NCBI RefSeq assembly: GCF_036568125.1
Contig: NZ_DATCTF010000007.1
Span: 115,226 to 179,225 of the forward strand
Direction: 5' to 3'
Length of the DNA: 64,000 nucleotides
DNA from: Magnetovibrio sp.
GTDB taxonomy: Bacteria; Pseudomonadota; Alphaproteobacteria; Rhodospirillales; Magnetovibrionaceae
A program made the position numbers and the translations under genes. The notes under the pieces are model-generated. The model was given only the letters and a program-made list of their open reading frames with translations. It was not told where the DNA came from and searched no databases. This document shows, piece after piece, positions 1-7,699 of this stretch. The stretch's first letter is position 1; each line of letters opens with the position of its first letter.

Positions 1-32
1 CTTCTCCCGCGCCGGATATGGCGCAGGAGAAG
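1..32. other. GC-rich inverted repeat at the left edge
   Basis: A 7-bp stem (CTTCTCC/GGAGAAG) continues inward with five further GC pairs after one mismatch and closes on a short AT-containing loop. It lies downstream of the small minus-strand gene at 74-151 and could end that transcript, but the window begins here so a U tract on that side cannot be seen; on the plus strand no clear T run follows. Function as a terminator is inference. Confidence 0.4.
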
Positions 33-73
33 GACTTGGATTTTAGATGGGGGAGGTGGTGAGGGTGATGCCG

Positions 74-151
74 TCACTCTGCCAATTCGACGAACGTCAT
101 GCCGACAAAGCCGACGATCACAATGACCAGCATCCAGAACAGCTCGACCAT
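74..151 (-). CDS. 25-residue single-span membrane peptide
   Basis: A short ATG-initiated frame encodes 25 residues. It begins MVELFW and is dominated by an uninterrupted hydrophobic stretch (LVIVIVGFVGM) flanked by Glu residues at both ends, as expected for one inner-membrane helix. A strong ribosome binding site (GAGGAG) lies eight bases before the ATG, which is the main reason for calling it. It stands alone, with 198 bases separating it from the sensor gene upstream on the same strand. It resembles in layout the small subunits or regulators that associate with larger membrane complexes, but I recognise no family and no partner gene is visible. No function is proposed. Confidence 0.5.
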   Translation of the reverse strand: MVELFWMLVIVIVGFVGMTFVELAE

Positions 152-349
152 AATTGTCACTCCTCGTTCTGAAGGGTCGCGGTTTCTTTATGAAACCGGG
201 ATGTTATTTATATTGTATAACCCTAATGTAAGCGATGAAAGCGCATACTATTTAATGCGCAATAAGATCTATGAAAATCCCAAATGGGATAAGGGCGCGA
301 ACGCACGAAGCGGGCAGTGGCGTGTGATGATAAGGTTTTCGACCAGGTA

Positions 350-1339
350 TCAGCCGAGCTTGCCAAACCAGAATTCCAAGCCGTTGTTGAGGAACTCGTC
401 AAAGCGGATGTAATGCGAGCCATCGCATGAAAAGTTCAGGGCCACCATACCGTTGCAGATGTTGATCGACCCGGCGCGCAGGTAGATGTTTTCGTCCGCA
501 AAACGCAGTTCGCGAAACATCTCGAAAATGCGCGGGATGTCTTCGGCGGGGACCACCGCACGTTTCGAATAGTCGCGGTGCGGGTACGCCAGGCAGGTGT
601 TGGGATCGGTCAGATCTTCGAAGCTGAGGATGCGGTAGCAGTACGGATCGTCGATCAACCAGATGGTGGCGCGGCTGCTGGAAAAGTGCAGCTTGCCGTG
701 GAACACGCCGTGATGGGTCATCAGTTCGCTCATCAAGGCCATAACGTCGTCCAGGCGTCCGTCAACTTGGCTGTCCACCCGGTGCTGTTGGAACAGGTTG
801 CCGCGAATGGACGGATCGCCCTTGATCTGCCGCCAGGTTTGAGATTCTTCGTACAAGCCCTGGGTCGCGGGCAATTCGCGCAGGTCGTAATCCGCGCCCA
901 AAAAACCCACGTGGGTGTTGTCTTGGTCGCGAATGACGCGGATGGCGGTCAGCGAGGGGCGCTTGGAATTGCGGCTGATGTAGGCTTCGGACAGGCGGAA
1001 GTTGGTGGTGCCCAAAATGCCTTGCATGTAAGGCCGGTGCGAGCGGTCGCGGCCGAAATGTTCGACGTCCGGCCCGTGGCGGGTGATGTTGGACACGATC
1101 TGCACGCCGTCGGCGTCCATGACGTAGAGGTGCTTGCAGTCGGGTATTTCGTCGAGTGCCTTGGTCAAGCGCTGTTCCATGCCCGCGCGATCGTGCATCA
1201 GGGCGACGCATTCCCGCGACAATTTGCGCATGGCGCGGCTGATCATCGCGGTCAGCATCTCGCGCTGCTTGAGGATCGCGGTCCTCAAATCCGGTGGTGT
1301 CGGTTCTGCGTTGCTTCCTTTATTCACATCAACGTTCAC
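350..1339 (-). CDS. Soluble PDC/Cache sensor-domain protein
   Basis: The 329-residue product starts with GTG, with GAGGA about ten bases upstream. After a helical N-terminus (about residues 18-60) comes a PDC/Cache-like fold: the strand LYVMDADG near residue 71, then GRDRSHRPYMQ at 96-106, followed by the serine/asparagine-rich strands typical of ligand-binding Cache modules. No signal peptide, membrane helix or recognisable output domain (HAMP, kinase, GGDEF, MCP) is seen, so it looks like a free-standing cytoplasmic ligand-binding protein rather than a transmembrane receptor. Such single-domain PDC proteins occur in alphaproteobacteria, but their partners are not known to me. It is transcribed alone. 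The ligand is unknown; the domain call rests on motif recognition. Confidence 0.7.
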   Translation of the reverse strand: MNVDVNKGSNAEPTPPDLRTAILKQREMLTAMISRAMRKLSRECVALMHDRAGMEQRLTKALDEIPDCKHLYVMDADGVQIVSNITRHGPDVEHFGRDRSHRPYMQGILGTTNFRLSEAYISRNSKRPSLTAIRVIRDQDNTHVGFLGADYDLRELPATQGLYEESQTWRQIKGDPSIRGNLFQQHRVDSQVDGRLDDVMALMSELMTHHGVFHGKLHFSSSRATIWLIDDPYCYRILSFEDLTDPNTCLAYPHRDYSKRAVVPAEDIPRIFEMFRELRFADENIYLRAGSINICNGMVALNFSCDGSHYIRFDEFLNNGLEFWFGKLG

Positions 1340-1418
1340 GGCTGCGGTTCCTCTGCTGCATCACCACGATGACCGATTCCTTCGCCCGAGACTAGGGCCA
1401 ATAGATGGCATCCGTATG

Positions 1419-1453
1419 AAAAAAAAGGCCGCCCGGATTAGGGGCGGCCTTTT
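1419..1453 (-). terminator. Intrinsic terminator downstream of pfp
   Basis: An 8-bp all-GC stem (GGCCGCCC paired with GGGCGGCC, 1427-1434 and 1442-1449) is followed on the minus strand by eight T residues. It sits about 20 bases after the pfp stop codon. A shorter T run on the other side could give weak termination on the plus strand too. Confidence 0.9.
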
Positions 1454-1473
1454 GATGCTCGGGTGTGCGAAGC

Positions 1474-2706
1474 TTACTTCTTTTTCTTCGCCAAAATTTT
1501 CGCCACCGTGTTGTTGCGATCCAACCGCGACACGGTGGGCAGGCCGCCCGTGCCCAACAGCGGGGTCAGGTACTTCATGAACGTGTCGGTGACGTCGTTG
1601 CCGTCCTTGTTGATCATGTTTTTGGCCATGACCTTGGTCTTGGCGGCGACGGCGGAGACCGGCGACAGCTTGTATTCGACCGCATAGTTGCCGGTGCGGT
1701 GGATCGTCACCGTGCCGTGCTTTTTGCCGGAGAAGTGAGCGAACTGCACCGCTTTCTCGCCGACTTCGCGCGCTTCGATCTGGTCGATGTCCGATACGCA
1801 GCCGAGGAACGAGCGTTGCAGATAGCCGAACGTGTCGCCACGCACGCGCTTGATGCCGGCCTTGTCCTTGATCTGGTCGCACAGCAGGTCCGCCAGTGCG
1901 CCGGTGCCCGAAAGCTGAACGTTGCCGTGAGCGTCTTTTTCGACGTTCTTCATCAACGAGGTGATGATCGGCGTGCCCTTGGCGTCGTGGATGCCTTCCG
2001 AAACCGCGATGATGCAACGGCCATGCTTATCGTAGACGCGCTTCACGTCCTTGATGAAGTTGTTCATGTTGAAGGTGGTTTCGGGCAGATAAATCAGATG
2101 CGGACCGTCGCCGTCATAGAGGCGCGCGCCTGCGGATGCTGCGGTCAAGAAGCCCGCATGACGGCCCATCACCACACCGACGTAGACGCCCTTGAGCGCC
2201 GCGTTGTCTTGGTTGATGCCGGCAAATGCCGAGGCCACGAACTTCGCCGCGGACGGAAAGCCCGGGGTGTGGTCGTTGACCATCAGGTCGTTGTCGATGG
2301 TTTTGGGAATGTGGATGCAGGTCAGGTCGTGACCGGACTTTTCAGCGTGTTCCGCGACGATGCGCGCGGCGTCGGACGAATCGTTGCCGCCGATGTAAAA
2401 GAACGTGCCGATGTCGTGGGCCTTGAGGACCTTGGAAATTTCCTGGCAGTACTTGGCGTCCGGTTTGTCGCGGGTCGAACCCAGCGCGGAACACGGGGTC
2501 GCCGCCACGGCTTCGAGATTGGCGGTGGTTTCCTTGGTGAGATCGAGGAAATCTTCGTTCACGATGCCGGACACGCCGTGCAGCGCGCCATAGACGTGTT
2601 CGATACCGGGAAATTTGCGCGATTCGAGAATTGCGCCGACGAGTGATTGATTGATTACGGCCGTCGGGCCGCCGCCCTGAGCGATCAGGACTTTACCTTT
2701 GAGCAT
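1474..2706 (-). CDS. pfp: PPi-dependent 6-phosphofructokinase
   Basis: Cytoplasmic enzyme that reversibly phosphorylates fructose 6-phosphate to fructose 1,6-bisphosphate, with pyrophosphate as the likely donor. The 410-residue protein begins with the nucleotide/PPi loop GGGPTAVIN (residues 11-19). The donor-specificity signatures are GGNDS (106-110), with Asp at the position that is Gly in ATP-using enzymes, and PKTIDND (134-140), with Lys where ATP enzymes carry Gly. Both changes mark the PPi-utilising class in the established family literature. The substrate loop MGRHAGF is present. The ATG has GGGGAG nine bases upstream. It is monocistronic and ends at a strong terminator. Because the PPi reaction is reversible, it can serve glycolysis and gluconeogenesis beside fbp at 13.8 kb. 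Confidence 0.93.
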   Translation of the reverse strand: MLKGKVLIAQGGGPTAVINQSLVGAILESRKFPGIEHVYGALHGVSGIVNEDFLDLTKETTANLEAVAATPCSALGSTRDKPDAKYCQEISKVLKAHDIGTFFYIGGNDSSDAARIVAEHAEKSGHDLTCIHIPKTIDNDLMVNDHTPGFPSAAKFVASAFAGINQDNAALKGVYVGVVMGRHAGFLTAASAGARLYDGDGPHLIYLPETTFNMNNFIKDVKRVYDKHGRCIIAVSEGIHDAKGTPIITSLMKNVEKDAHGNVQLSGTGALADLLCDQIKDKAGIKRVRGDTFGYLQRSFLGCVSDIDQIEAREVGEKAVQFAHFSGKKHGTVTIHRTGNYAVEYKLSPVSAVAAKTKVMAKNMINKDGNDVTDTFMKYLTPLLGTGGLPTVSRLDRNNTVAKILAKKKK

Positions 2707-2929
2707 GTGGGTATACTCCCCCTTATTGCTGTGAATTCTCCCGCGCGCAGTTTAACCGTAAATCCGCCCACGTACAGCCCCCCATTGAGGTAGCAACCGG
2801 GGGTGTTTTTCCCGCCAAAAGGGGAAGATCAGGGGAAAACGGGTAGGGAGATGAAAAAAGAGATCTTTATCTGTTTAAAGGGCTTGATTTTGCCTCAGCG
2901 AGCGTTTAGTTAACGCGTGCTTCCAGCGA

Positions 2930-3005
2930 GACCCCTTCGTCTAGAGGCCTAGGACACCGCCCTTTCACGGCGGCAACACGGGTTCGAATCCCGTAGGGGT
3001 CGCCA
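2930..3005 (+). tRNA. tRNA-Glu (anticodon TTC)
   Basis: A full cloverleaf can be drawn: acceptor stem GACCCCT/AGGGGTC, anticodon stem CCGCC/GGCGG around the loop CTTTCAC with anticodon TTC at 2964-2966, and a T arm containing GGTTCGAATCC. The encoded CCA is at 3003-3005. The last bases of the gene begin a repeat that recurs at 4355. Confidence 0.97.
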
Positions 3006-3066
3006 TCTTCCAGACAATTTAAGAATATTGGTTCGTTTCCGCAGAAACGGAACGACTGCTTCGTGC
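2997..3066 (+). repeat. tRNA-Glu 3' end repeat, copy 1 (att-like)
   Basis: Starting inside the acceptor stem (GGGTCGCCA), this segment matches 4355-4426. The first 44 bases differ from copy 2 by two substitutions and a 2-base insertion; the last 26 match at 18 positions. Direct repetition of a tRNA 3' end is the usual footprint of site-specific integration, here enclosing about 1.36 kb. No integrase gene lies between the copies. Confidence 0.8.
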
Positions 3067-3099
3067 CGAATGTCGGCTTTATGTTCCTGCGAGATCTCT

Positions 3100-4161
3100 C
3101 TACCAAATGGGGACCTCGTCCGTGCCTGGTGTCATTGCGGGGCTTGAGCCGACCGGGCATTTCGCGGGATCGAACTTGGCGGTCCAGGCCGCGAAATCAA
3201 GCGCTTCGGCTGGCCTCATAAGGCAGGCCGGGGTTGACCAGGGATGGCCCAAGTGCAGCAATTGGTGCCCCATTTCATGGGCCAGCATCGCAGACGCATA
3301 TGACAGCGCGTCCTTTCTGGTGTAGGTGTCTCCGCTCCGAAGGGCCCGAATTTCAGGATCGTCTGAGACGTAAGGAAAGAGCGTGACCCACACAGACGCG
3401 CCCAGTGCCGATGACGGATTGTACTCTGTGGAACCACCCGTGATGCCGCCGCGCAAGGACGTATGAATGGGCACGGGAATGTACTCGACACTGGCGACGA
3501 GCTGGTTGGTGAGAACGATTTCCGCCTCAATCCCCTGACGCGCCATCAGCGTCCAATATCCGTATTCATTGAGCGGATAATCGGGGCGTCCCGGAACGGT
3601 GCCGATTATCGGGTTTCCGTCGTGAAGTTTGGCGCTGGTCCAGTATGAGAGGCGATTGTCGAAGGTTTCGACGACCGCTTTGGAAAATGAGTCGATATCT
3701 TCTTTCTCGACTGGCCGGGTAAGGTAGGGGCGGGCGAAGGCAATTTGGTCGGCGAGAGGATCTGTCTGCTTCTCGATCTGCTCGATCAAGTTTTTGCGAA
3801 CCGTTTCCCAGTCGACCTTGCCGTGGCGGAAGTCGCCAATCAGGCCTTTAAACCCATCCGGTTCGCTGCCCACCAGTTTTGAAAAAACGTCGTCGATGTT
3901 CCGAGCGGAGATTTTGTTCGGTATGACGACATCGATACCGAAGTTCTCTTTGATCAAATGTGCGGCGCCAGCAACAACGGTCTTAAGTTCGCCAGTCGTG
4001 AATTTTGGGAACCGCGGATTTTCAATATAGACGACGCGAGGTGCGATCCGGTTGTCCGTGATAACGGGTATGGAAACGAATTTTGCATCTGCTGCATCGG
4101 AGCAAACAGGCAATATCGCTGCGCAGACAGCCAGCACACAGGCAAAAAATGGACGAACCAT
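3100..4161 (-). CDS. Exported zinc-metallopeptidase-like protein
   Basis: I start the gene at the ATG giving MVRPFFACVLAVC, because a GGGAAG site lies upstream and the N-terminus is then a clean signal peptide with a likely cleavage after SDA. The mature region of this 353-residue protein has no membrane helix. Near the C-terminus is the zinc-binding helix HEMGH (295-299), with two further histidines in the next seven residues (HLGHPW), so it is predicted to be a periplasmic or secreted metallopeptidase of the gluzincin/metzincin type; the exact third ligand is uncertain. Substrate and family are not recognised. It is the only gene between the two tRNA-Glu end repeats, which suggests acquired cargo. 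No regulator or immunity gene accompanies it. Confidence 0.65.
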   Translation of the reverse strand: MVRPFFACVLAVCAAILPVCSDAADAKFVSIPVITDNRIAPRVVYIENPRFPKFTTGELKTVVAGAAHLIKENFGIDVVIPNKISARNIDDVFSKLVGSEPDGFKGLIGDFRHGKVDWETVRKNLIEQIEKQTDPLADQIAFARPYLTRPVEKEDIDSFSKAVVETFDNRLSYWTSAKLHDGNPIIGTVPGRPDYPLNEYGYWTLMARQGIEAEIVLTNQLVASVEYIPVPIHTSLRGGITGGSTEYNPSSALGASVWVTLFPYVSDDPEIRALRSGDTYTRKDALSYASAMLAHEMGHQLLHLGHPWSTPACLMRPAEALDFAAWTAKFDPAKCPVGSSPAMTPGTDEVPIW

Positions 4162-4354
4162 GGTAGAGCTTCCCCTTTTGCGACGCCTCCGGATCAAGCT
4201 AAAGAGCTTGCTCTCGGAAATCACTCATCCAATTGGCTTAGGGGTCGAAGCGGGCATTGTAGATTTCGGGAGCGATGTCTGCTGATGGAGTGTTTTAAGA
4301 CATAGGCTGCGCCAGTTTTCTGCGGATTTCCCAGTGCCCATCTATCTCCGGTAC

Positions 4355-4426
4355 GGGTCGCCATCTTTTCCAGACAATCTAAGAATATTGGATCGTTTCC
4401 GCGGGCGCGGAATCACGGCTTTGTGC
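4355..4426 (+). repeat. tRNA-Glu 3' end repeat, copy 2 (att-like)
   Basis: Second copy of the segment at 2997-3066, including nine bases of the tRNA acceptor end but no other part of a tRNA. Its right end runs into the last codons of the minus-strand gene at 4413-4691, so that gene's 3' end is shared with the repeat. Upstream (from 4326) is a 17-base string that recurs near 8825. Confidence 0.8.
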
Positions 4427-4691
4427 AGTGGTGGTTCAGGTTTCGTGCAGCGCTCAGCAACTTTGTCTCTACGGCGGTTTGACCACTCTTGTATAGGGAC
4501 AGGGTGCGAAACTTTGCTTCTAAACATGCACAGCACTGATGCTCCACCTTTGGGCTTACATAGGGGCAATGATCACAGGGTTGATTGCTGTGTTGTAAAA
4601 AATGAGTCCATGTTTCGAACGCCAGCTGAAAATCACCTTGTTCGATGTGGACGAGCAATTGATTTAGGGGCTGTATCTCAAGATCATTCAT
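4413..4691 (-). CDS. Small cysteine-rich protein, overlaps PNPOx gene
   Basis: The frame beginning MNDLEIQPL gives 92 residues. Its ATG overlaps the end of the flavin-protein gene upstream (ATGAATGA), and GGAG sits seven bases before it, so translation is probably coupled. Cysteines cluster as CDHC (39-42) and CCAC (53-56) with His51 nearby and HHC near the C-terminus, a pattern that could bind a metal. No signal peptide or membrane helix is seen. I do not recognise the family. Its 3' end lies in the second tRNA-Glu repeat, so the present C-terminus may have been created or altered by the integration event. Confidence 0.55.
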   Translation of the reverse strand: MNDLEIQPLNQLLVHIEQGDFQLAFETWTHFLQHSNQPCDHCPYVSPKVEHQCCACLEAKFRTLSLYKSGQTAVETKLLSAARNLNHHCTKP

Positions 4692-5280
4692 AACCAAGCT
4701 CCGCTTCGAGTTCCGCGATCCGCGCATCGCGGACGGCAAGGGCGCGTTCGACGTCTTCGGCATCGAACCGAACGGGTATGTGCTGTGGGCAATTGACATC
4801 CCACGCGGAAATTTCGAAGACGACCACCTGTTCGGCGCGGGCTTGGTCGTCTTGGGGCATAAGTTGTTCGATCAGTTGTGCGTCGTCTTCGACGATGCGC
4901 GCCTCGCCCCAGATCTTGATCCGTTGGCGCTGCGCATAATCGATGAGAAAGATGTGCGCTTTTGCGGTGTCGGCGAGATTGCCTTGGGTGATGAATTGGC
5001 GATTGCCTTTGAGATCGACGAAGGCAAGCGTCGAAGGCCCAATGACCCGAAGAAAGCCGCGCGGACCGCCGCGATGTTGAATATAGGGCGCCCCATCGCT
5101 TGAAACGGTGGCGATAAAAAAGCTTCGCTGGTCGGCGATGAACGCGGCGAGGTCGTCCGTGATCACCGTTTGCCAGCCTCCACTTTGCTCCATCCGCCGG
5201 TACGCATCACGCGATCCCTTGCGAACCTGGATCGCCTTGACGCTTGGCGTAAATGCGATGTCAGAAACGGGTTTGACCAT
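4684..5280 (-). CDS. Pyridoxamine 5'-phosphate oxidase-like flavoprotein
   Basis: This 198-residue protein has the FMN-binding split-barrel pattern: an N-terminal helix with FIADQRSFFIATVSSDGAPY (about 47-66), then the HRGGPRGFLRV turn and the strands TLAFVDLKGNRQF. The family includes PNPOx enzymes and many general stress or small-molecule-reducing flavoproteins. The substrate cannot be told, and the C-terminal PNPOx substrate-binding motif is not evident, so a true role in pyridoxal phosphate synthesis is unlikely. The C-terminus is a short coiled-coil-like helix (ARIAELEAELGYE). It lies downstream of the AhpD-like gene on the same strand with a strong hairpin between them, and overlaps the small Cys-rich gene downstream. 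The trio may form one redox-related transcription unit. Confidence 0.8.
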   Translation of the reverse strand: MVKPVSDIAFTPSVKAIQVRKGSRDAYRRMEQSGGWQTVITDDLAAFIADQRSFFIATVSSDGAPYIQHRGGPRGFLRVIGPSTLAFVDLKGNRQFITQGNLADTAKAHIFLIDYAQRQRIKIWGEARIVEDDAQLIEQLMPQDDQARAEQVVVFEISAWDVNCPQHIPVRFDAEDVERALAVRDARIAELEAELGYE

Positions 5281-5362
5281 GGCCGCCGTCCCTATAGGCC
5301 AAGTTCAGTTGGGCGCATGATGCTCTCCTGAATTGAGCGCAAACTGTAAATTGATAAAGGCG

Positions 5363-5401
5363 CCGAGGGTCCCGGCGGGGGGGGGATGCCGGAACCCTCG
5401 G
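5363..5401 (-). terminator. Strong hairpin with poly-G/C loop between two genes
   Basis: CCGAGGGT and ACCCTCGG pair perfectly, followed by one mismatch and a CCGGC/GCCGG inner stem. The loop holds nine consecutive G on the plus strand (C on the transcribed strand). It follows the AhpD-like gene directly and precedes the PNPOx-like gene. There is no good U run after it, so it may be an attenuator or an mRNA-stabilising structure rather than a full terminator. Confidence 0.5.
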
Positions 5402-5411
5402 GCTTCGTGAA

Positions 5412-5960
5412 CTAGGCGGCGAGAGTTTCGACTCGGGGGAAGTCGATCTCGGTTCCGAGGACCTCGTTCACGTAATTCGTCAGGGTGTTCAAGGCGACGT
5501 GCGCAACGATTTCGACGATTGCCGCATGGCTGTAGCCTGCGGTTTTCAGATCATCGAGTGCGTTGTCCTGCACTTGGCCACGATTGCGAGCAATTTCCGC
5601 GGCAAAGCGCACCGCCACGTCGGCCTTGGCGTCGGTCGACTGACCCTTGCGGTTCGCGGTCATCTCGACGTCGCTCAGTTGGGCGAGGTTCTTACCCAGG
5701 TAGCTGTGGGCCGCAAGGCAGTAGCCGCAGCCGTTGGCCTCGGCCACAGCCAAAGCGATCCGCTCACGGGTTGCAGGGTCAAGCTCACCCCCGCCAAGCG
5801 CGCTGTTGAGGCCAAGATAGCCTTCGAGCGCAGCGGGGCTGTTGGAGATGATTCGAAACAGGTTGGGAACACTGCCAAGCTGCTTTTGGACGGCATCGAG
5901 CAAACCGTGGGATGCTTTGGGTGCTTCATCGATAGACGCGGGAGTGGGGATGCGGGACAT
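5412..5960 (-). CDS. AhpD/carboxymuconolactone decarboxylase-like protein
   Basis: The 182-residue protein has the all-helical AhpD core. The redox motif is CGYC with a His four residues later (Cys78, Cys81, His85), preceded by RERIALAVAEANG, the classic arrangement of alkylhydroperoxidase-related proteins. The vicinal cysteines are expected to reduce peroxides through a thiol mechanism; the natural substrate and reductant are unknown. The start ATG has AGGA about eight bases upstream. It is transcribed divergently from the LysR regulator at 6102, the classic layout in which a LysR protein controls its neighbour. Together with the downstream flavin-binding gene it suggests an oxidative or electrophile stress unit. 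Confidence 0.85.
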   Translation of the reverse strand: MSRIPTPASIDEAPKASHGLLDAVQKQLGSVPNLFRIISNSPAALEGYLGLNSALGGGELDPATRERIALAVAEANGCGYCLAAHSYLGKNLAQLSDVEMTANRKGQSTDAKADVAVRFAAEIARNRGQVQDNALDDLKTAGYSHAAIVEIVAHVALNTLTNYVNEVLGTEIDFPRVETLAA

Positions 5961-6070
5961 AATGCTTATCCTTTGCCTTTTAGGGAGCCGTCAGCGGGAT
6001 TGCCGATGGTCATGGCGAAAAGATAAATAATTTTGGAAAATGGAAGAATATAGATAATATGCAAAATACC

Positions 6071-6087
6071 ATTTCAAATAATGAAAT
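6071..6087. promoter_or_regulatory. LysR-type operator candidate
   Basis: Perfect inverted repeat ATTTCA-N5-TGAAAT with the T-N11-A form expected for LysR binding. It lies 15 bases before the LysR start codon and in the AT-rich region shared with the divergent AhpD-like gene, so it could serve autoregulation and control of the neighbour. Confidence 0.55.
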
Positions 6088-6101
6088 TATGATCTTGCAC
6101 A

Positions 6102-6995
6102 ATGGACCGATTACGCGCCCTTGAAGTGTTTGTCGCCGTGGCCGAGGCGGGCTCGCTCGCCGGAGCCGCCAAAGTCATGTCGATGAGCGCGCCAACGGTG
6201 ACCCGCGTCCTGGGAAATCTCGAAGCCGATCTCGGCGTACTCCTCTTCCATCGCTCAACCCGGGCGACAACCCTGACGGATCCCGGCAGATCTTTTCTGA
6301 CGGACGCACAGCGTATCCTGGACGATTATCAGGCTTCGAGTGATGCGGCGCGCGGTGCGCACCGAGCGCCGAAAGGCGTGCTCAGGCTCACGGCGCCGAC
6401 GCTGTTCGGGCAGGCTTACGTTTCACCGATTCTTCTCGATTTCCTCGATCAGTTTGATGAGGTCGACGCGGAAGCCATTTATCTTGATCGGGTGGTGAAC
6501 ATTATCGACGAAGGTTTTGACGTGGCGGTTCGCATCGGTGCGCTCACGGATACCAATCTCATGGCCGTACGGGTTGGCACGGTGCGTCGTGTCGTCTGCG
6601 CCGGAGCGGCTTATCTGTCCCAGCATGGCATTCCGCACGTTCCCGGAGATCTCGCCGGACACCGCATCATCGCAGCGCGGCCGGTTTCGGCCTCTAACGA
6701 GTGGAAGTTTGCGGACGGCAAAGCAGTCAAAATCAGCCCGCGGGTCTCGTTCTCATCCGTTCCCGCCGCCATCACTGCCGCGAAGTCCGGTTGGGGGCTG
6801 ACTCGCGTGCTGTCGTACCAAGTCGGCCCCGATCTTGATGCCGGTGATCTGAAGATCGTGCTCAGCGAATACGAACCCGAGCCCCTGCCGGTCCACATCG
6901 TTCATGCCGAGGGACGCAACGTCTCCGCCAAGGTTCGGGCGTTTGTCGACATAGCTGCGGCAAGGCTGCGAGCAAATTCGTTTCTCAATTTGTAG
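6102..6995 (+). CDS. LysR-family transcriptional regulator
   Basis: A 297-residue regulator with the usual LysR length. The N-terminal winged helix-turn-helix starts MDRLRALEVFVAVAEAGS and continues through the recognition helix (SMSAPTVTRVLGNLEADLG, about residues 28-46). Residues from about 90 form the two-lobed effector-binding domain, with GVLRLTAPTLFG at its start. It belongs to the branch whose members act mostly as repressors or activators of divergent redox or hydrolase genes. The divergent gene encodes an AhpD-like thiol peroxidase and is the most likely target. A palindromic site lies just upstream. The effector is not known. Confidence 0.92.
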   Translation: MDRLRALEVFVAVAEAGSLAGAAKVMSMSAPTVTRVLGNLEADLGVLLFHRSTRATTLTDPGRSFLTDAQRILDDYQASSDAARGAHRAPKGVLRLTAPTLFGQAYVSPILLDFLDQFDEVDAEAIYLDRVVNIIDEGFDVAVRIGALTDTNLMAVRVGTVRRVVCAGAAYLSQHGIPHVPGDLAGHRIIAARPVSASNEWKFADGKAVKISPRVSFSSVPAAITAAKSGWGLTRVLSYQVGPDLDAGDLKIVLSEYEPEPLPVHIVHAEGRNVSAKVRAFVDIAAARLRANSFLNL

Positions 6996-7081
6996 TGTCG
7001 AAGCGCGCTCACGGATATCCTTTGTATTCGTAAGGATTGGCTTCATGATCGGGGATCGCGACCTCTGGGTGTCTGTTAGAT

Positions 7082-7567
7082 ATGAGAATGAAGACTTCTC
7101 CACGGCTTTCCTTCGGGCGTCTGTCCGACATTCCGCCCGATCAAATCATTGCACACATGTCCGAGCCCCGCATTGCGGAGCATATGCCCCTCCTTACGTA
7201 TCGATGGGATCACGAGGCTCTCGCGCAATTTCTCGCGGCAAAGGAACAGTGTTGGCGGCGTGATGGGTTGGGGCATTGGGCCATTCTCTGCGACGGCGGA
7301 TATGTCGGATGGGGCGGGTTTCAAAAAGAAGGTGATGAATGGGATTTCGGATTGGTGCTGAAGTCCGAGTGTTTTGGTCTAGGGCCACGGATCTTCAAGA
7401 AGGCGTTGGAGTTTGCCAAGGCTGATGCGCGTATTCCGTATGTTACCTTTCTCCTGCCGCCATCACGCAAACGTCTGCGGGGACTTGCAAGACTAGGTGC
7501 TCAGTTCGTCGGAGAGGTTGAGCACGATGGCGCTTGCTTCTTGAAGTATCGACTGCAGACCAACTAG
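7082..7567 (+). CDS. GNAT-like N-acetyltransferase
   Basis: The 161-residue sequence has the layout of the RimJ/RimL branch of GNAT enzymes: an N-terminal SFGRLSD strand, a middle strand with GHWAILCDGGYVGWGGF (a VGxGG-like turn), then EWDFGLVLKSECFGLGPRIFKKALEFAK where the acetyl-CoA pyrophosphate loop is expected. The loop is degenerate (CFGLGPRIF rather than QGxGxA), so acyl-CoA binding is likely but not certain. It is transcribed alone, 86 bases after the LysR gene. The acceptor substrate is unknown. Confidence 0.68.
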   Translation: MRMKTSPRLSFGRLSDIPPDQIIAHMSEPRIAEHMPLLTYRWDHEALAQFLAAKEQCWRRDGLGHWAILCDGGYVGWGGFQKEGDEWDFGLVLKSECFGLGPRIFKKALEFAKADARIPYVTFLLPPSRKRLRGLARLGAQFVGEVEHDGACFLKYRLQTN

Positions 7568-7699
7568 CCGTCGTTTAGAGCTGCACGTGTTTGCACAGGC
7601 ATGCAAAGCGATAAGCTGAGCTTATGCTCAGCATTTCTCCGTGCTTATCAAACGGTTCCTTTCTCCTTCGCGGAGCGGTCTTGGTGTGCAGAGGGCGGG

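Noticed and set aside
578..1372. Long plus-strand frame (264 codons)
   Set aside because: It is the antisense shadow of the PDC-domain gene; composition is Val/Gly/His rich without any fold pattern or ribosome site.
1465..2646. 393-codon plus-strand frame opposite pfp
   Set aside because: Third-position GC of pfp on the other strand creates it; pfp has full family motifs.
2775..2815. C-run/G-run pair followed by T residues as a plus-strand terminator
   Set aside because: No plus-strand gene ends there and the stem is only about five pairs; more likely chance.
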